A stretch of 6,115 nucleotides of DNA from Emcibacteraceae bacterium (GTDB lineage: Bacteria; Pseudomonadota; Alphaproteobacteria; Sphingomonadales; Emcibacteraceae). Of this stretch, positions 1 through 5,201 are shown one piece after another. How positions within the stretch are numbered: position 1 is the stretch's first letter; each line of letters begins with the position of its first letter. The stretch is from positions 1 to 6,115 of the forward strand of contig JAESUD010000177.1 in assembly GCA_016763335.1 (NCBI GenBank), read 5' to 3'. Made by a program: the position numbers and the translations under genes. The notes under the pieces were generated by a model that saw only the letters and a program-made list of their open reading frames with translations, was not told the DNA's origin and did not search any database.

Positions 1-274
1 AAAAATAACTGCAGTATGTGTTTCTAACAAGGCAGGGATAGGTTGTAGTTTTCCTTGATTATATTAGATAATTCTAATTTATAAAATTATAAATATTAAA
101 TACATTAAACTAATACAATCAATGCGCGATAAATTAATACAAAATTTACTTTATTAGAATAGGGTTTTTATCAAGTAGTAGTGTCTTGGGGTACTAGAAA
201 ATACTTTTTTATAAATTCAATTACAAAAAAGTATTGGTTGATTAAATTTACAACAATCTATTAAAGGGAACACA
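1..274. other. AT-rich intergenic leader upstream of the chemoreceptor gene
   Basis: No ORF of note, RNA gene or gene tail is visible here. The stretch is very AT-rich, so weak promoter-like hexamers occur in several places (for example TAGAAT at 155-160) and none has a well-spaced partner. I did not find a convincing sigma-28 or sigma-54 flagellar promoter. The one distinct structure is the inverted repeat at 200-235, listed separately. The transcription start of the downstream chemoreceptor gene presumably lies here. Confidence 0.5.
200..235 (+). promoter_or_regulatory. 11-bp perfect inverted repeat in the chemoreceptor leader
   Basis: The arms AATACTTTTTT (200-210) and AAAAAAGTATT (225-235) are perfectly complementary around a 14-nt spacer. 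The right arm ends 39 bases before the chemoreceptor ATG. No T-run follows on the plus strand, so it is not a standard terminator of an upstream gene. It could be a protein-binding dyad or an RNA hairpin in the 5' untranslated leader. AT-rich background makes chance a real alternative. Confidence 0.35.
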
Positions 275-2134
275 ATGTTTAACAAAACTAAGAGCATCAA
301 CAGCAATGAAGAATTACACGCACAACTAGATGCATTAAACAAATCACAGGCTGTTATTGAGTTTGAAATGAACGGTACTATTAAAACCGCTAATGAAAAT
401 TTTCTAAATGCTCTTGGTTATGAACTTTCCGAAATAAAAGGCAAACATCACAGCATGTTTGTTGAACAAGAATACGCAAACAGCAGAGAATATAAAGATT
501 TCTGGCAAACCTTAAACAATGGCGAATTTCAAGCTGCGGAATATATGCGTCTTGGCAAAGGCGGCAAAGAAGTATGGATACAAGCATCTTATAATCCAAT
601 TAGAAATAGCAAGGACAATCTAATCGGTGTTATAAAATTTGCCACTGAAATAACAGAACAAAAATTAAAGAATTTCGATAATGAAGGACAGATTGCCGCG
701 ATCAACAAAGCACAAGCTGTTATCCATTTTAATATGGACGGTACAATCATTGACGCCAATGAGAACTTCCTGACCGTTCTTGGTTATAACCTTTCTGAAA
801 TCCAAGGAAAACACCATAATATGTTTGTTGAAATAGTTTATGGTGCCAGTGTGGAATATAAAGAATTTTGGGAAAAATTAAATCGTGGCGAGTTCCAGAC
901 GGCAGAATATAAACGCATCGGCAAAGGTGGTAAAGAAGTATGGATACAAGCATCCTACAATCCAATTTTCGATGACAAAGGCCGTGCATTTAAAGTTGTG
1001 AAATTTGCTACCGACGTCACAAAACAAAAATTGCAGATGGCGGATTATACAGGGCAAATAGAAGCCATCAACAAAGCACAAGCCGTCATTCATTTTAATC
1101 TTGATGGTACAATCATTGATGCCAATGAAAATTTCCTGACTACTCTTGGTTATAATTTTTCTGAAATTCAAGGCAGGCATCATAGTTTATTTGTTGAAGA
1201 AAAATATGGAAATAGTGATGAATATAAAGAATTTTGGAAAAAACTGAATCGTGGAGAATATCAAGCAGCAGAATATATGCGTATTGGTAAAAATGGTAAA
1301 GAAATATGGATACAAGCGTCTTACAACCCAATATTAGATCTTAACGGCAAACCGTTCAAGGTCGTAAAATTCGCCACAGACATAACAGTTTCCAAGCAAG
1401 AGCGCGAGCGCAAAAATCTTGTCCAACATGATATTGCTCAAGAACTTAAAAACATTTCAAGCGCGATGACAAATGCAACAGAACAGGCCTCAAACGCCGC
1501 TTCTGCATCAGAAGAAACCACAACAAATGTCCAATCTGTGGCTGCAGGCGTTGAAGAATTTGATGCTTCAATTTCGTCGATTGCACAAAGTATGCAAAAA
1601 TCTCGTGAAACTTCCGATAATGCCTATCAGCATTCTACCCAAGGCGGTAAAGCAACTAAACGACTACTTGAAACCGCTAGTTCTATGACGAGCATCGTTG
1701 AACTTATTCAGGGCATAGCCAGTCAGATAAACTTGTTAGCCCTTAATGCCACGATTGAAAGTGCCCGTGCCGGTGAAGCAGGAAAAGGATTTGCAGTAGT
1801 TGCTAGTGAAGTTAAAAATCTTGCTGATCAGGCAGCAGATGCGACTAATCAAATTTCCACAGAAATTCAAGGCATTCAATCGGTATCAAACGAAGTTAAT
1901 GACAGTTTTAAAGCGATCCAAAGCTCACTTGAAGAAGTGCGTACATATGTAAGTGATAGCGCGGCAGCCATTGAACAGCAAACTTCCGCTTCCCGCGAAA
2001 TGACTGGAAACATGCAAAATGCCGCAAGTGGTGTTTCGCAAATTAATGTTAATATCAACGAAATTGCCAGGGCAACAGAACTTGCTAACACCGCCGCACA
2101 TAAAGTGGAAGAAATGTCAAAATCTATTGCATAA
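275..2134 (+). CDS. Soluble methyl-accepting chemotaxis protein with three PAS domains
   Basis: Cytoplasmic chemoreceptor of 619 residues. Three PAS domains lie at about 20-130, 142-252 and 264-374. Each has the BdlA-like pattern: [14 protein letters not shown] near its start, a HH pair, EY..FW..L, and [11 protein letters not shown] followed by KFAT.IT. A methyl-accepting signalling domain fills about 385-619, with the conserved hairpin tip [20 protein letters not shown] at 485-504 and [13 protein letters not shown] just after it. There is no transmembrane segment, periplasmic domain, HAMP domain or C-terminal CheR-tethering pentapeptide, so the protein should sense an internal signal and act on CheA/CheW. 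PAS domains of this type may bind haem, flavin or small ligands, but the ligand cannot be read here. The start is supported by AAAGGGA at 263-269, five bases before the ATG. It is monocistronic, with a terminator directly downstream. Pseudomonas BdlA, with two such PAS domains, controls biofilm dispersal; extending that role here is inference. Confidence 0.95.
   Translation: MFNKTKSINSNEELHAQLDALNKSQAVIEFEMNGTIKTANENFLNALGYELSEIKGKHHSMFVEQEYANSREYKDFWQTLNNGEFQAAEYMRLGKGGKEVWIQASYNPIRNSKDNLIGVIKFATEITEQKLKNFDNEGQIAAINKAQAVIHFNMDGTIIDANENFLTVLGYNLSEIQGKHHNMFVEIVYGASVEYKEFWEKLNRGEFQTAEYKRIGKGGKEVWIQASYNPIFDDKGRAFKVVKFATDVTKQKLQMADYTGQIEAINKAQAVIHFNLDGTIIDANENFLTTLGYNFSEIQGRHHSLFVEEKYGNSDEYKEFWKKLNRGEYQAAEYMRIGKNGKEIWIQASYNPILDLNGKPFKVVKFATDITVSKQERERKNLVQHDIAQELKNISSAMTNATEQASNAASASEETTTNVQSVAAGVEEFDASISSIAQSMQKSRETSDNAYQHSTQGGKATKRLLETASSMTSIVELIQGIASQINLLALNATIESARAGEAGKGFAVVASEVKNLADQAADATNQISTEIQGIQSVSNEVNDSFKAIQSSLEEVRTYVSDSAAAIEQQTSASREMTGNMQNAASGVSQINVNINEIARATELANTAAHKVEEMSKSIA
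335..1396 (+). repeat. Three tandem 366-bp PAS-encoding repeats inside the chemoreceptor gene
   Basis: Units begin at 335, 701 and 1067, an exact period of 366 bp (122 residues), with equivalent residues at 21, 143 and 265. By hand count the second and third PAS domains are about 78 % identical over 110 residues without gaps, and long nucleotide stretches match. The first unit is more diverged. This points to intragenic duplication, most recently of the second and third units. Confidence 0.9.
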
Positions 2135-2154
2135 AAAATCTTAATTGTTTGCAT

Positions 2155-2190
2155 AAAAAGGGAACCATTATATTTGGTTCCTTTTTTATT
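2155..2190 (+). terminator. Rho-independent terminator of the chemoreceptor gene
   Basis: GGAACCA (2161-2167) pairs with TGGTTCC (2175-2181) around a 7-nt loop. The stem extends outward through A-T pairs and one G-T pair (2155-2160 with 2182-2187), and the right side is a T6 run. It starts about 20 bases after the chemoreceptor stop codon and separates it from the phnA-like gene. Confidence 0.9.
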
Positions 2191-2257
2191 TGTTCTTCCA
2201 ATATAGGCGCCTTTCCTGTACATAATCGCAACACCAATATAAATATGAGATTTGATT

Positions 2258-2833
2258 ATGTCGCTTAAAGATGACCTTATGGCTCGCGCTGAAAATAAAT
2301 GTGAACTTTGTACTAGTACTGATAAACTTGAAATATTCGAGGTTGGACCAGATAGTGACGGCAGTGCTGATCAAAGTGTTCTTCTTTGCGATATATGCCG
2401 CAATCCGGGAAAATCAGACGTCCACCACTGGCGCTGCTTAGGCGACAGCATGTGGACCCCTGTTCCTGCCGTTCAAGTGCTCGCGTGGCGCATGCTTAAT
2501 CAATTAACTGACGAAGCATGGGCAAGAGACCTGCTCGATATGCTTTACCTAGACGAAGAAACCGAAATTTGGGCCAAAGCAGGTATGGTCAAAGCAGAAG
2601 AACCTGCCATTGAAACCGCTATAGTCCATAAAGACAGCAATGGCGCAACTTTAAGCGCGGGTGACACCGTCGTGCTCATTAAAGACCTAAACGTAAAAGG
2701 CGCAGGCTTCACCGCCAAGCGCGGCACCGCCGTAAGAAACATATCCTTAGTAGAAGATAACGAAGCCCATATTGAAGGCAGAGTTGAAGGACAACAAATC
2801 GTAATTCTGACCGAGTTCGTTAAGAAGAAATAG
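2258..2833 (+). CDS. phnA: PhnA/YjdM-family zinc-ribbon protein
   Basis: Protein of 191 residues. The N-terminal part has a zinc ribbon with CELC (Cys15, Cys18) and CDIC (Cys44, Cys47), followed by a conserved HHW (56-58). The C-terminal part (about 122-191) is the PhnA domain: KDSNG, LSAGDTVVLIKDLNVKG, FTAKRGTAVRNI and a closing TEFVKKK, very like E. coli YjdM (PhnA) but with a longer N-terminal half. The family is named after phosphonate genes, yet its biochemical function is unproven and it should not be called a phosphonoacetate hydrolase. I chose the ATG at 2258 because GAGA at 2247-2250 is seven bases upstream. An in-frame TTG at 2252 is almost on top of that site and is less likely. 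The last 74 bases, including the stop, are repeated 775 bp downstream. No phosphonate genes are nearby. Confidence 0.9.
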   Translation: MSLKDDLMARAENKCELCTSTDKLEIFEVGPDSDGSADQSVLLCDICRNPGKSDVHHWRCLGDSMWTPVPAVQVLAWRMLNQLTDEAWARDLLDMLYLDEETEIWAKAGMVKAEEPAIETAIVHKDSNGATLSAGDTVVLIKDLNVKGAGFTAKRGTAVRNISLVEDNEAHIEGRVEGQQIVILTEFVKKK

Positions 2834-2836
2834 TGA
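2763..2836 (+). repeat. Direct repeat copy 1: 3' end of the phnA-like gene
   Basis: These 74 bases cover the last 22 codons of the phnA-like gene, its stop codon and three following bases. They match 3538-3611 at 64 of 74 positions by hand count, without gaps. Similarity stops abruptly at both edges. The copies enclose lipoprotein gene A. Confidence 0.85.
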
Positions 2837-2890
2837 ACAAGCCGTTGACCGGAAAACAATTATAAGATGACTAGATGAAGTAAGATATTA

Positions 2891-2918
2891 TTGACAACAA
2901 CACTCATCTTGTCATAAT
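2891..2918 (+). promoter_or_regulatory. Sigma-70-type promoter of lipoprotein gene A with overlapping dyad
   Basis: A perfect -35 TTGACA (2891-2896) is separated by 16 bases from CATAAT (2913-2918), which differs from the consensus -10 at one base. The lipoprotein start codon is 39 bases further on. The inverted repeat TGACAA (2892-2897) and TTGTCA (2909-2914) spans the -35 and spacer and could be an operator. The gene therefore probably has its own transcript rather than depending on the phnA-like gene. Confidence 0.65.
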
Positions 2919-2957
2919 TAAAAGGTATTTATTTTAAAAGTAATAGAATGGGGTCCA

Positions 2958-3515
2958 ATGAAAAAAATCATCTTAATTGCGATATCGCTTTTGCTGTCTG
3001 CCTGCGCGCAAAGCATTTCAACTGACACAACCTTTAATACAAACAATGATGACGGCCTAATAGCCATCGGCGTTGATTCCTCTAGCTACCTTACGCTTTT
3101 AACATTTTCGCGGATGGATCCCAAAACATGCAAATTAACGGCATTTGCCGGCCTCGGAAATAGAGGAATAGATGGAAAAGGCACTGGCAAACATTTTTAT
3201 ATGAATACTTTTCCGGCGGGCGTCTGGGTATTGTCAAGCGCAACGTTCGGAGGTTCAGGGGTAAGAGTTGTAAACAAATTTGATAAAGGCGGCATTGCCT
3301 TTGAGGTAAAACCCGGAGAGTTTATCCATATAGGCGAACTTGAGCTCGGATTCTTTGGCCCTAAAATTAATAAACCAGACCCGCAAGGTCTCGCAACATA
3401 TTTAAACGAATTCCCGAATGTTTCGGTAGCACCAACAACCGTGAAGCCGTGGCTCACACCATTTTCATTTAATAAAAATAAAGCCATCTCTGGCTGTAAG
3501 CCTCGCCCGTCCTAG
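2958..3515 (+). CDS. Putative lipoprotein A, unrecognised family
   Basis: Protein of 185 residues with a clear lipoprotein signal peptide: two lysines, a hydrophobic core and the lipobox LSAC, with Cys16 as the predicted acylated residue. Ala17 and Gln18 follow, so there is no Asp inner-membrane retention signal and an outer-membrane location is likely. The mature part is probably beta-rich and I do not recognise the family. It is a paralogue of the protein encoded at 3918-4487: about 45 of 149 residues are identical in an ungapped alignment. Shared marks are P.TC (Cys58), WV (90-91), a G.FIH.G.L.L stretch (120-130), TPFS (167-170) and GCK (Cys180). The two conserved cysteines could form a disulfide. 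A GGGG run at 2950-2953 lies four bases before the ATG. The gene has its own promoter and sits between two copies of the phnA tail. Confidence 0.8.
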   Translation: MKKIILIAISLLLSACAQSISTDTTFNTNNDDGLIAIGVDSSSYLTLLTFSRMDPKTCKLTAFAGLGNRGIDGKGTGKHFYMNTFPAGVWVLSSATFGGSGVRVVNKFDKGGIAFEVKPGEFIHIGELELGFFGPKINKPDPQGLATYLNEFPNVSVAPTTVKPWLTPFSFNKNKAISGCKPRPS

Positions 3516-3537
3516 TTTACTCGGCTTTGCGTACCCT

Positions 3538-3611
3538 AAGCCCATGTTGAAGGCAGGGTTAAAGGCCAACAAATCGTCATTCTGACGGAATTTATTAGGA
3601 AGAAATAGTGA
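3538..3611 (+). pseudogene. Relict 3' end of a second phnA-like gene (direct repeat copy 2)
   Basis: The 74 bases align without gaps to the end of the phnA-like gene (2763-2836), including the stop codon. Read in the same frame they encode about 22 residues ending LTEFIRKK and then TAG. Of ten differences, six are synonymous and four change I to V, E to K, V to I and K to R. That pattern fits a copy that once evolved as a functional gene and not free drift after a recent duplication. Directly upstream the frame reads TAA, so nothing continues towards a start codon. There is no ribosome binding site. Confidence 0.8.
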
Positions 3612-3781
3612 TATTTTTACAACGGTTTTGGCAATTCTTAACTATTTTTTAACCAAAACACCATGCTAAGCTGTTATTTCTTTTAAACAAATAACGAAAC
3701 TTCATAATAATCTGGAATTCACTTAATCAAAGAGTATCATGACCGAAGTGAAGTATTTTATAGTTTAGTATCGAGTTTATT
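3612..3781. other. AT-rich intergenic stretch before lipoprotein paralogue B
   Basis: I see no gene here. GTTTTGG (3625-3631) and CCAAAAC (3653-3659) are complementary, but with a 21-nt loop and no useful T-run they are not a convincing terminator. A -10-like TATAGT at 3759-3764 has no good -35 partner. The promoter for the downstream genes probably lies in this stretch but cannot be placed. Confidence 0.4.
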
Positions 3782-3925
3782 ATGAGTAGAACAAGTATCA
3801 ATGCACAAGCATTTGCCGTTTTTGGCAATAGTGATATCCAGCCTTATGTAGGCTTGATAACATTACCAAAGCCCACCAATATATCGCAACTATTAAATAA
3901 CGAGCTCTATGCTTGTTATGAATAA
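3782..3925 (+). CDS. Possible 47-residue ORF overlapping the start of lipoprotein-like gene B
   Basis: This short ORF begins with ATG preceded by GAG at 3773-3775, six bases upstream. It encodes 47 residues (MSRTSINAQAFAVFG at the start, LLNNELYACYE at the end), with no signal peptide, membrane segment or recognised motif. Its last eight bases, ATGAATAA, contain the likely start codon of the next gene (3918-3920), an arrangement typical of translational coupling. It could be a leader peptide, a remnant of a lost gene, or simply an open stretch. Its length alone does not prove coding. Confidence 0.3.
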   Translation: MSRTSINAQAFAVFGNSDIQPYVGLITLPKPTNISQLLNNELYACYE

Positions 3926-4487
3926 ATATCTAATTCCTGTGTTTGCGCTGGCGATAGCCGGTTACACCACAGCCCCGACGGATAAACCCGCCGAGCCCCA
4001 AGCGCCCCTTGCGACAGGGTTGGTTGCGGTCACAATGCAAAGTGACGACGGATTTACCGAGATTAGTTTTGCCAAAATCAATCCGCTCACCTGTCATGTT
4101 GAAAAAACAATTTCATATGAAGGCGCCAACTACCCAAAGGGTATATCCGGCGATACACATTTAATTGAAAATTTTGAAACCGGAACATGGGTAATCGAAG
4201 GAACAACCTTCATCGATGGCCACAATAAAACAATCACCAGATTTGAAAATGGCGCCCTCACCTTCAATGTTAAGGAAGGCGCATTTATCCATCTTGGTAA
4301 TCTGAAGCTTTCAACATCTGGCTCAATCCTTTCACAAGAAGTGATCGAACATCTTGCCCACTATGTTGCCGGCAACCCGATCGTTAGAGCCGACCCTTCA
4401 ATCGTTGAGCCAAGAATAACACCCTTTTCACATAATTCAGACGAACCAGTAGTTGGCTGCAAGTCAATTTCGGATGATCAGGTTTAA
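3918..4487 (+). CDS. Paralogue B of the lipoprotein, lipobox Cys replaced by Tyr
   Basis: Protein of 189 residues, paralogous to the protein at 2958-3515 (about 30 % identity over 149 ungapped residues). It conserves P.TC (Cys59), WV, G.FIH.G.L.L, TPFS and GCK (Cys181). The signal peptide is lipoprotein-like (MNKYLIPVFALAIAG), but residue 16, where the paralogue has its acylated Cys, is Tyr (TAC at 3963-3965, one base from TGC). AIA at 12-14 would allow ordinary signal peptidase I cleavage, so the product may be soluble and periplasmic. A Pro/Ala-rich linker follows (residues 18-32). I prefer the ATG at 3918 because it puts Tyr16 level with Cys16 and overlaps the upstream small ORF. The in-frame ATG at 3909, with GAG at 3902-3904, would add three residues. 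Family and function are not recognised. Confidence 0.75.
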   Translation: MNKYLIPVFALAIAGYTTAPTDKPAEPQAPLATGLVAVTMQSDDGFTEISFAKINPLTCHVEKTISYEGANYPKGISGDTHLIENFETGTWVIEGTTFIDGHNKTITRFENGALTFNVKEGAFIHLGNLKLSTSGSILSQEVIEHLAHYVAGNPIVRADPSIVEPRITPFSHNSDEPVVGCKSISDDQV

Positions 4488-4495
4488 CAATTGAT

Positions 4496-4538
4496 TATGT
4501 TACGCCGCGCTGTCGCGGGGCGTAACATAGAATTTTTC
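4496..4538 (+). terminator. Hairpin terminator of lipoprotein-like gene B
   Basis: TATGTTACGCC (4496-4506) pairs perfectly over 11 bp with GGCGTAACATA (4519-4529). After one G-G mismatch the inner stem adds three G-C pairs closed by a TGTC loop. A T5 run (4533-4537) follows within a few bases on the plus strand. It begins nine bases after the stop of gene B. The stop codon of the minus-strand ORF lies inside the left arm, so the hairpin may end both convergent units, although the minus side lacks a good T-run. Confidence 0.85.
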
Positions 4539-4700
4539 TTGCTCACAATTTTCCTCATCCTCACCAAAAAACCCTTGAGTATCACTCAAAGGGTCTGCGG
4601 TAGAATTTCTGATTTCGGGAAATATATATTGACTTCGAAGCATCATTGACCGCCATTCCTTAAAATTCAAATTTTTATTAGACCTGTTTAAGTTATCCAT
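4500..4700 (-). CDS. Possible small protein of 66 residues, no recognised family
   Basis: The ATG (4698-4700, minus strand) has an excellent ribosome binding site: AAAGGG at 4713-4708, seven bases upstream. The product would be a hydrophilic protein without signal peptide or membrane segment: Asn-rich start (MDNLNRSNKNLNF), a KEWRSMMLRSQYIFPEIR segment, then an acidic stretch GEDEENCEQE and the end YVTPRDSAA. An in-frame TTG at 4751 would extend it by 17 residues but lacks that site. Against it, a good intrinsic terminator for the same strand lies inside the frame (4593-4566), and the C-terminus is written by the plus-strand terminator hairpin. It may be a real small gene with internal attenuation, or a short RNA that happens to be open. 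The family is unknown to me. Confidence 0.45.
   Translation of the reverse strand: MDNLNRSNKNLNFKEWRSMMLRSQYIFPEIRNSTADPLSDTQGFFGEDEENCEQEKFYVTPRDSAA
4566..4593 (-). terminator. Intrinsic terminator on the minus strand, inside the small ORF
   Basis: Read on the minus strand, CCCTTTGAGT (4593-4584) pairs with ACTCAAGGG (4580-4572), giving nine base pairs with one bulged T and a GAT loop. A T6 run (4571-4566) follows immediately. On the plus strand there is no T-run, so the orientation is clear. It would end minus-strand transcripts about 130-150 bases after the ribosome binding site, before the ORF's stop codon. Confidence 0.6.
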
Positions 4701-4731
4701 TAAGAAACCCTTTACCTGAATGTTATTGTTA

Positions 4732-4748
4732 CCGGGATATTTACCCGG
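4732..4748. repeat. GC-rich hairpin upstream of the minus-strand ORF
   Basis: CCGGG (4732-4736) and CCCGG (4744-4748) pair around a 7-nt AT-rich loop, standing out in an AT-rich region. On the minus strand it lies about 19 bases before the AAAGGG ribosome binding site, within the presumed 5' leader. No T-run follows on either strand. Confidence 0.4.
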
Positions 4749-4805
4749 CAATTATGTAAAGAAAACGACGGTTTTATGAAGATATTATGAAATCAGAAAC
4801 AATTT

Positions 4806-4820
4806 ACTGAACTATTCAGT
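4806..4820. promoter_or_regulatory. 15-bp palindrome, candidate second operator for the ArsR-type repressor
   Basis: ACTGAA (4806-4811) and TTCAGT (4815-4820) are perfect inverted arms around CTA. The right arm touches the -35 hexamer of the arsR-type gene. TTCAGT also recurs in the larger palindrome at 4842-4871, which suggests a shared half-site (ACTRAA / TTCAGT). On the minus strand the site could overlap a promoter: TTCAGT (4811-4806), a 16-base gap, then CATAAT (4789-4784), firing towards the small minus-strand ORF. Confidence 0.5.
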
Positions 4821-4848
4821 TGACTATTTAATTTTATCTTCTTAATAC
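4820..4848 (+). promoter_or_regulatory. Candidate promoter of the arsR-type operon
   Basis: TTGACT (4820-4825) matches the -35 consensus at five of six bases. Seventeen bases later TAATAC (4843-4848) is a weak -10 at the correct spacing. The -10 lies inside the left arm of the 30-bp palindrome and the -35 abuts the smaller palindrome, so a repressor bound to either would block polymerase. Confidence 0.5.
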
Positions 4849-4871
4849 TAAACCATATAGTTCAGTATTAA
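4842..4871. promoter_or_regulatory. 30-bp near-palindrome, candidate ArsR-type operator
   Basis: TTAATACTAAAC (4842-4853) and GTTCAGTATTAA (4860-4871) are inverted around CATATA. Thirteen of fifteen base pairs of the full dyad are complementary. It ends 12 bases before the arsR-type start codon and touches the AAGGA ribosome binding site (4870-4874). Size, symmetry and place are what is expected of the autoregulatory operator of an ArsR-family dimer. Confidence 0.75.
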
Positions 4872-4883
4872 GGATATAAATAG

Positions 4884-5195
4884 ATGCAACAACTTGATAA
4901 TACCTTCACAGCCCTTAGCGATGTGACAAGGCGCGCCATTGTCGCGCGGCTTGCCGACGGCGAGCAATCCCTCTCAAAACTCGCGGAACCATTTGAAATG
5001 TCGCAAACCGCAGTCAGCAAGCATGTGCGTGTTTTATCTGATGCCGGTTTGGTGATCGTCGAAAAACGCGGACGGATTAGGCATTGCAAGTTAGACGCCG
5101 CCCCCATGAAAGAAGCCATAGACTGGCTTAAATATTATGAAGCATTCTGGGCTGATAAGTTTGCATCACTTACAAAACATTTGGCGAAAGATTAG
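4884..5195 (+). CDS. ArsR-family winged-helix transcriptional repressor, non-metal type
   Basis: Regulator of 103 residues with the compact winged-helix fold of the family: FTALSDVTRRAIVARL (8-23), a helix-turn-helix at about 28-55 with recognition helix MSQTAVSKHVRVLSDAG (39-55), and the wing VEKRGRIRHCKLD (59-71). The ELCVCDL-type metal site of classical ArsR/SmtB sensors is absent and there is a single Cys (68), so it is unlikely to be an arsenic or metal sensor. It belongs to the subgroup usually paired with SRPBCC (AHSA1-like) proteins, and that partner follows after six bases. AAGGA at 4870-4874 is nine bases before the ATG. A 30-bp near-palindrome overlaps its promoter, which suggests autorepression of the operon. 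The inducer is unknown; ligand binding by the SRPBCC partner is only a possibility. Confidence 0.92.
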   Translation: MQQLDNTFTALSDVTRRAIVARLADGEQSLSKLAEPFEMSQTAVSKHVRVLSDAGLVIVEKRGRIRHCKLDAAPMKEAIDWLKYYEAFWADKFASLTKHLAKD

Positions 5196-5201
5196 AAAAT
5201 C

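Noticed and set aside
63..78. Six-base inverted repeat ATTAGA / TCTAAT
   Set aside because: Short, made mostly of A and T, with no gene or promoter relation visible.
390..1331. Several minus-strand ORFs antisense to the PAS repeats
   Set aside because: They recur with the 366-bp period of the sense gene, have no ribosome binding sites and are Cys/Tyr/Leu-rich reverse readings of the PAS codons.
2205..2212. 8-bp palindrome AGGCGCCT between the terminator and the phnA-like gene
   Set aside because: Too short to separate from chance, and no matching copy occurs elsewhere in the window.
2252..2257. TTG start six bases upstream of the phnA-like ATG
   Set aside because: The GAGA site is only one base away from the TTG but seven bases from the ATG, and the MSLKD start fits the family better.
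2763..3611. Insertion sequence or integron cassette between the 74-bp direct repeats
   Set aside because: There is no transposase or integrase, no terminal inverted repeats, and the repeats are imperfect coding sequence, unlike target-site duplications.
3625..3659. Complementary GTTTTGG and CCAAAAC as a terminator
   Set aside because: The loop is 21 nt, the stem only seven pairs, and no T-run follows; chance is likely in AT-rich DNA.
4701..4751. TTG-initiated extension of the minus-strand small ORF
   Set aside because: The strong AAAGGG site lies inside this extension and serves the ATG at 4700; the extension also crosses a GC-rich hairpin.
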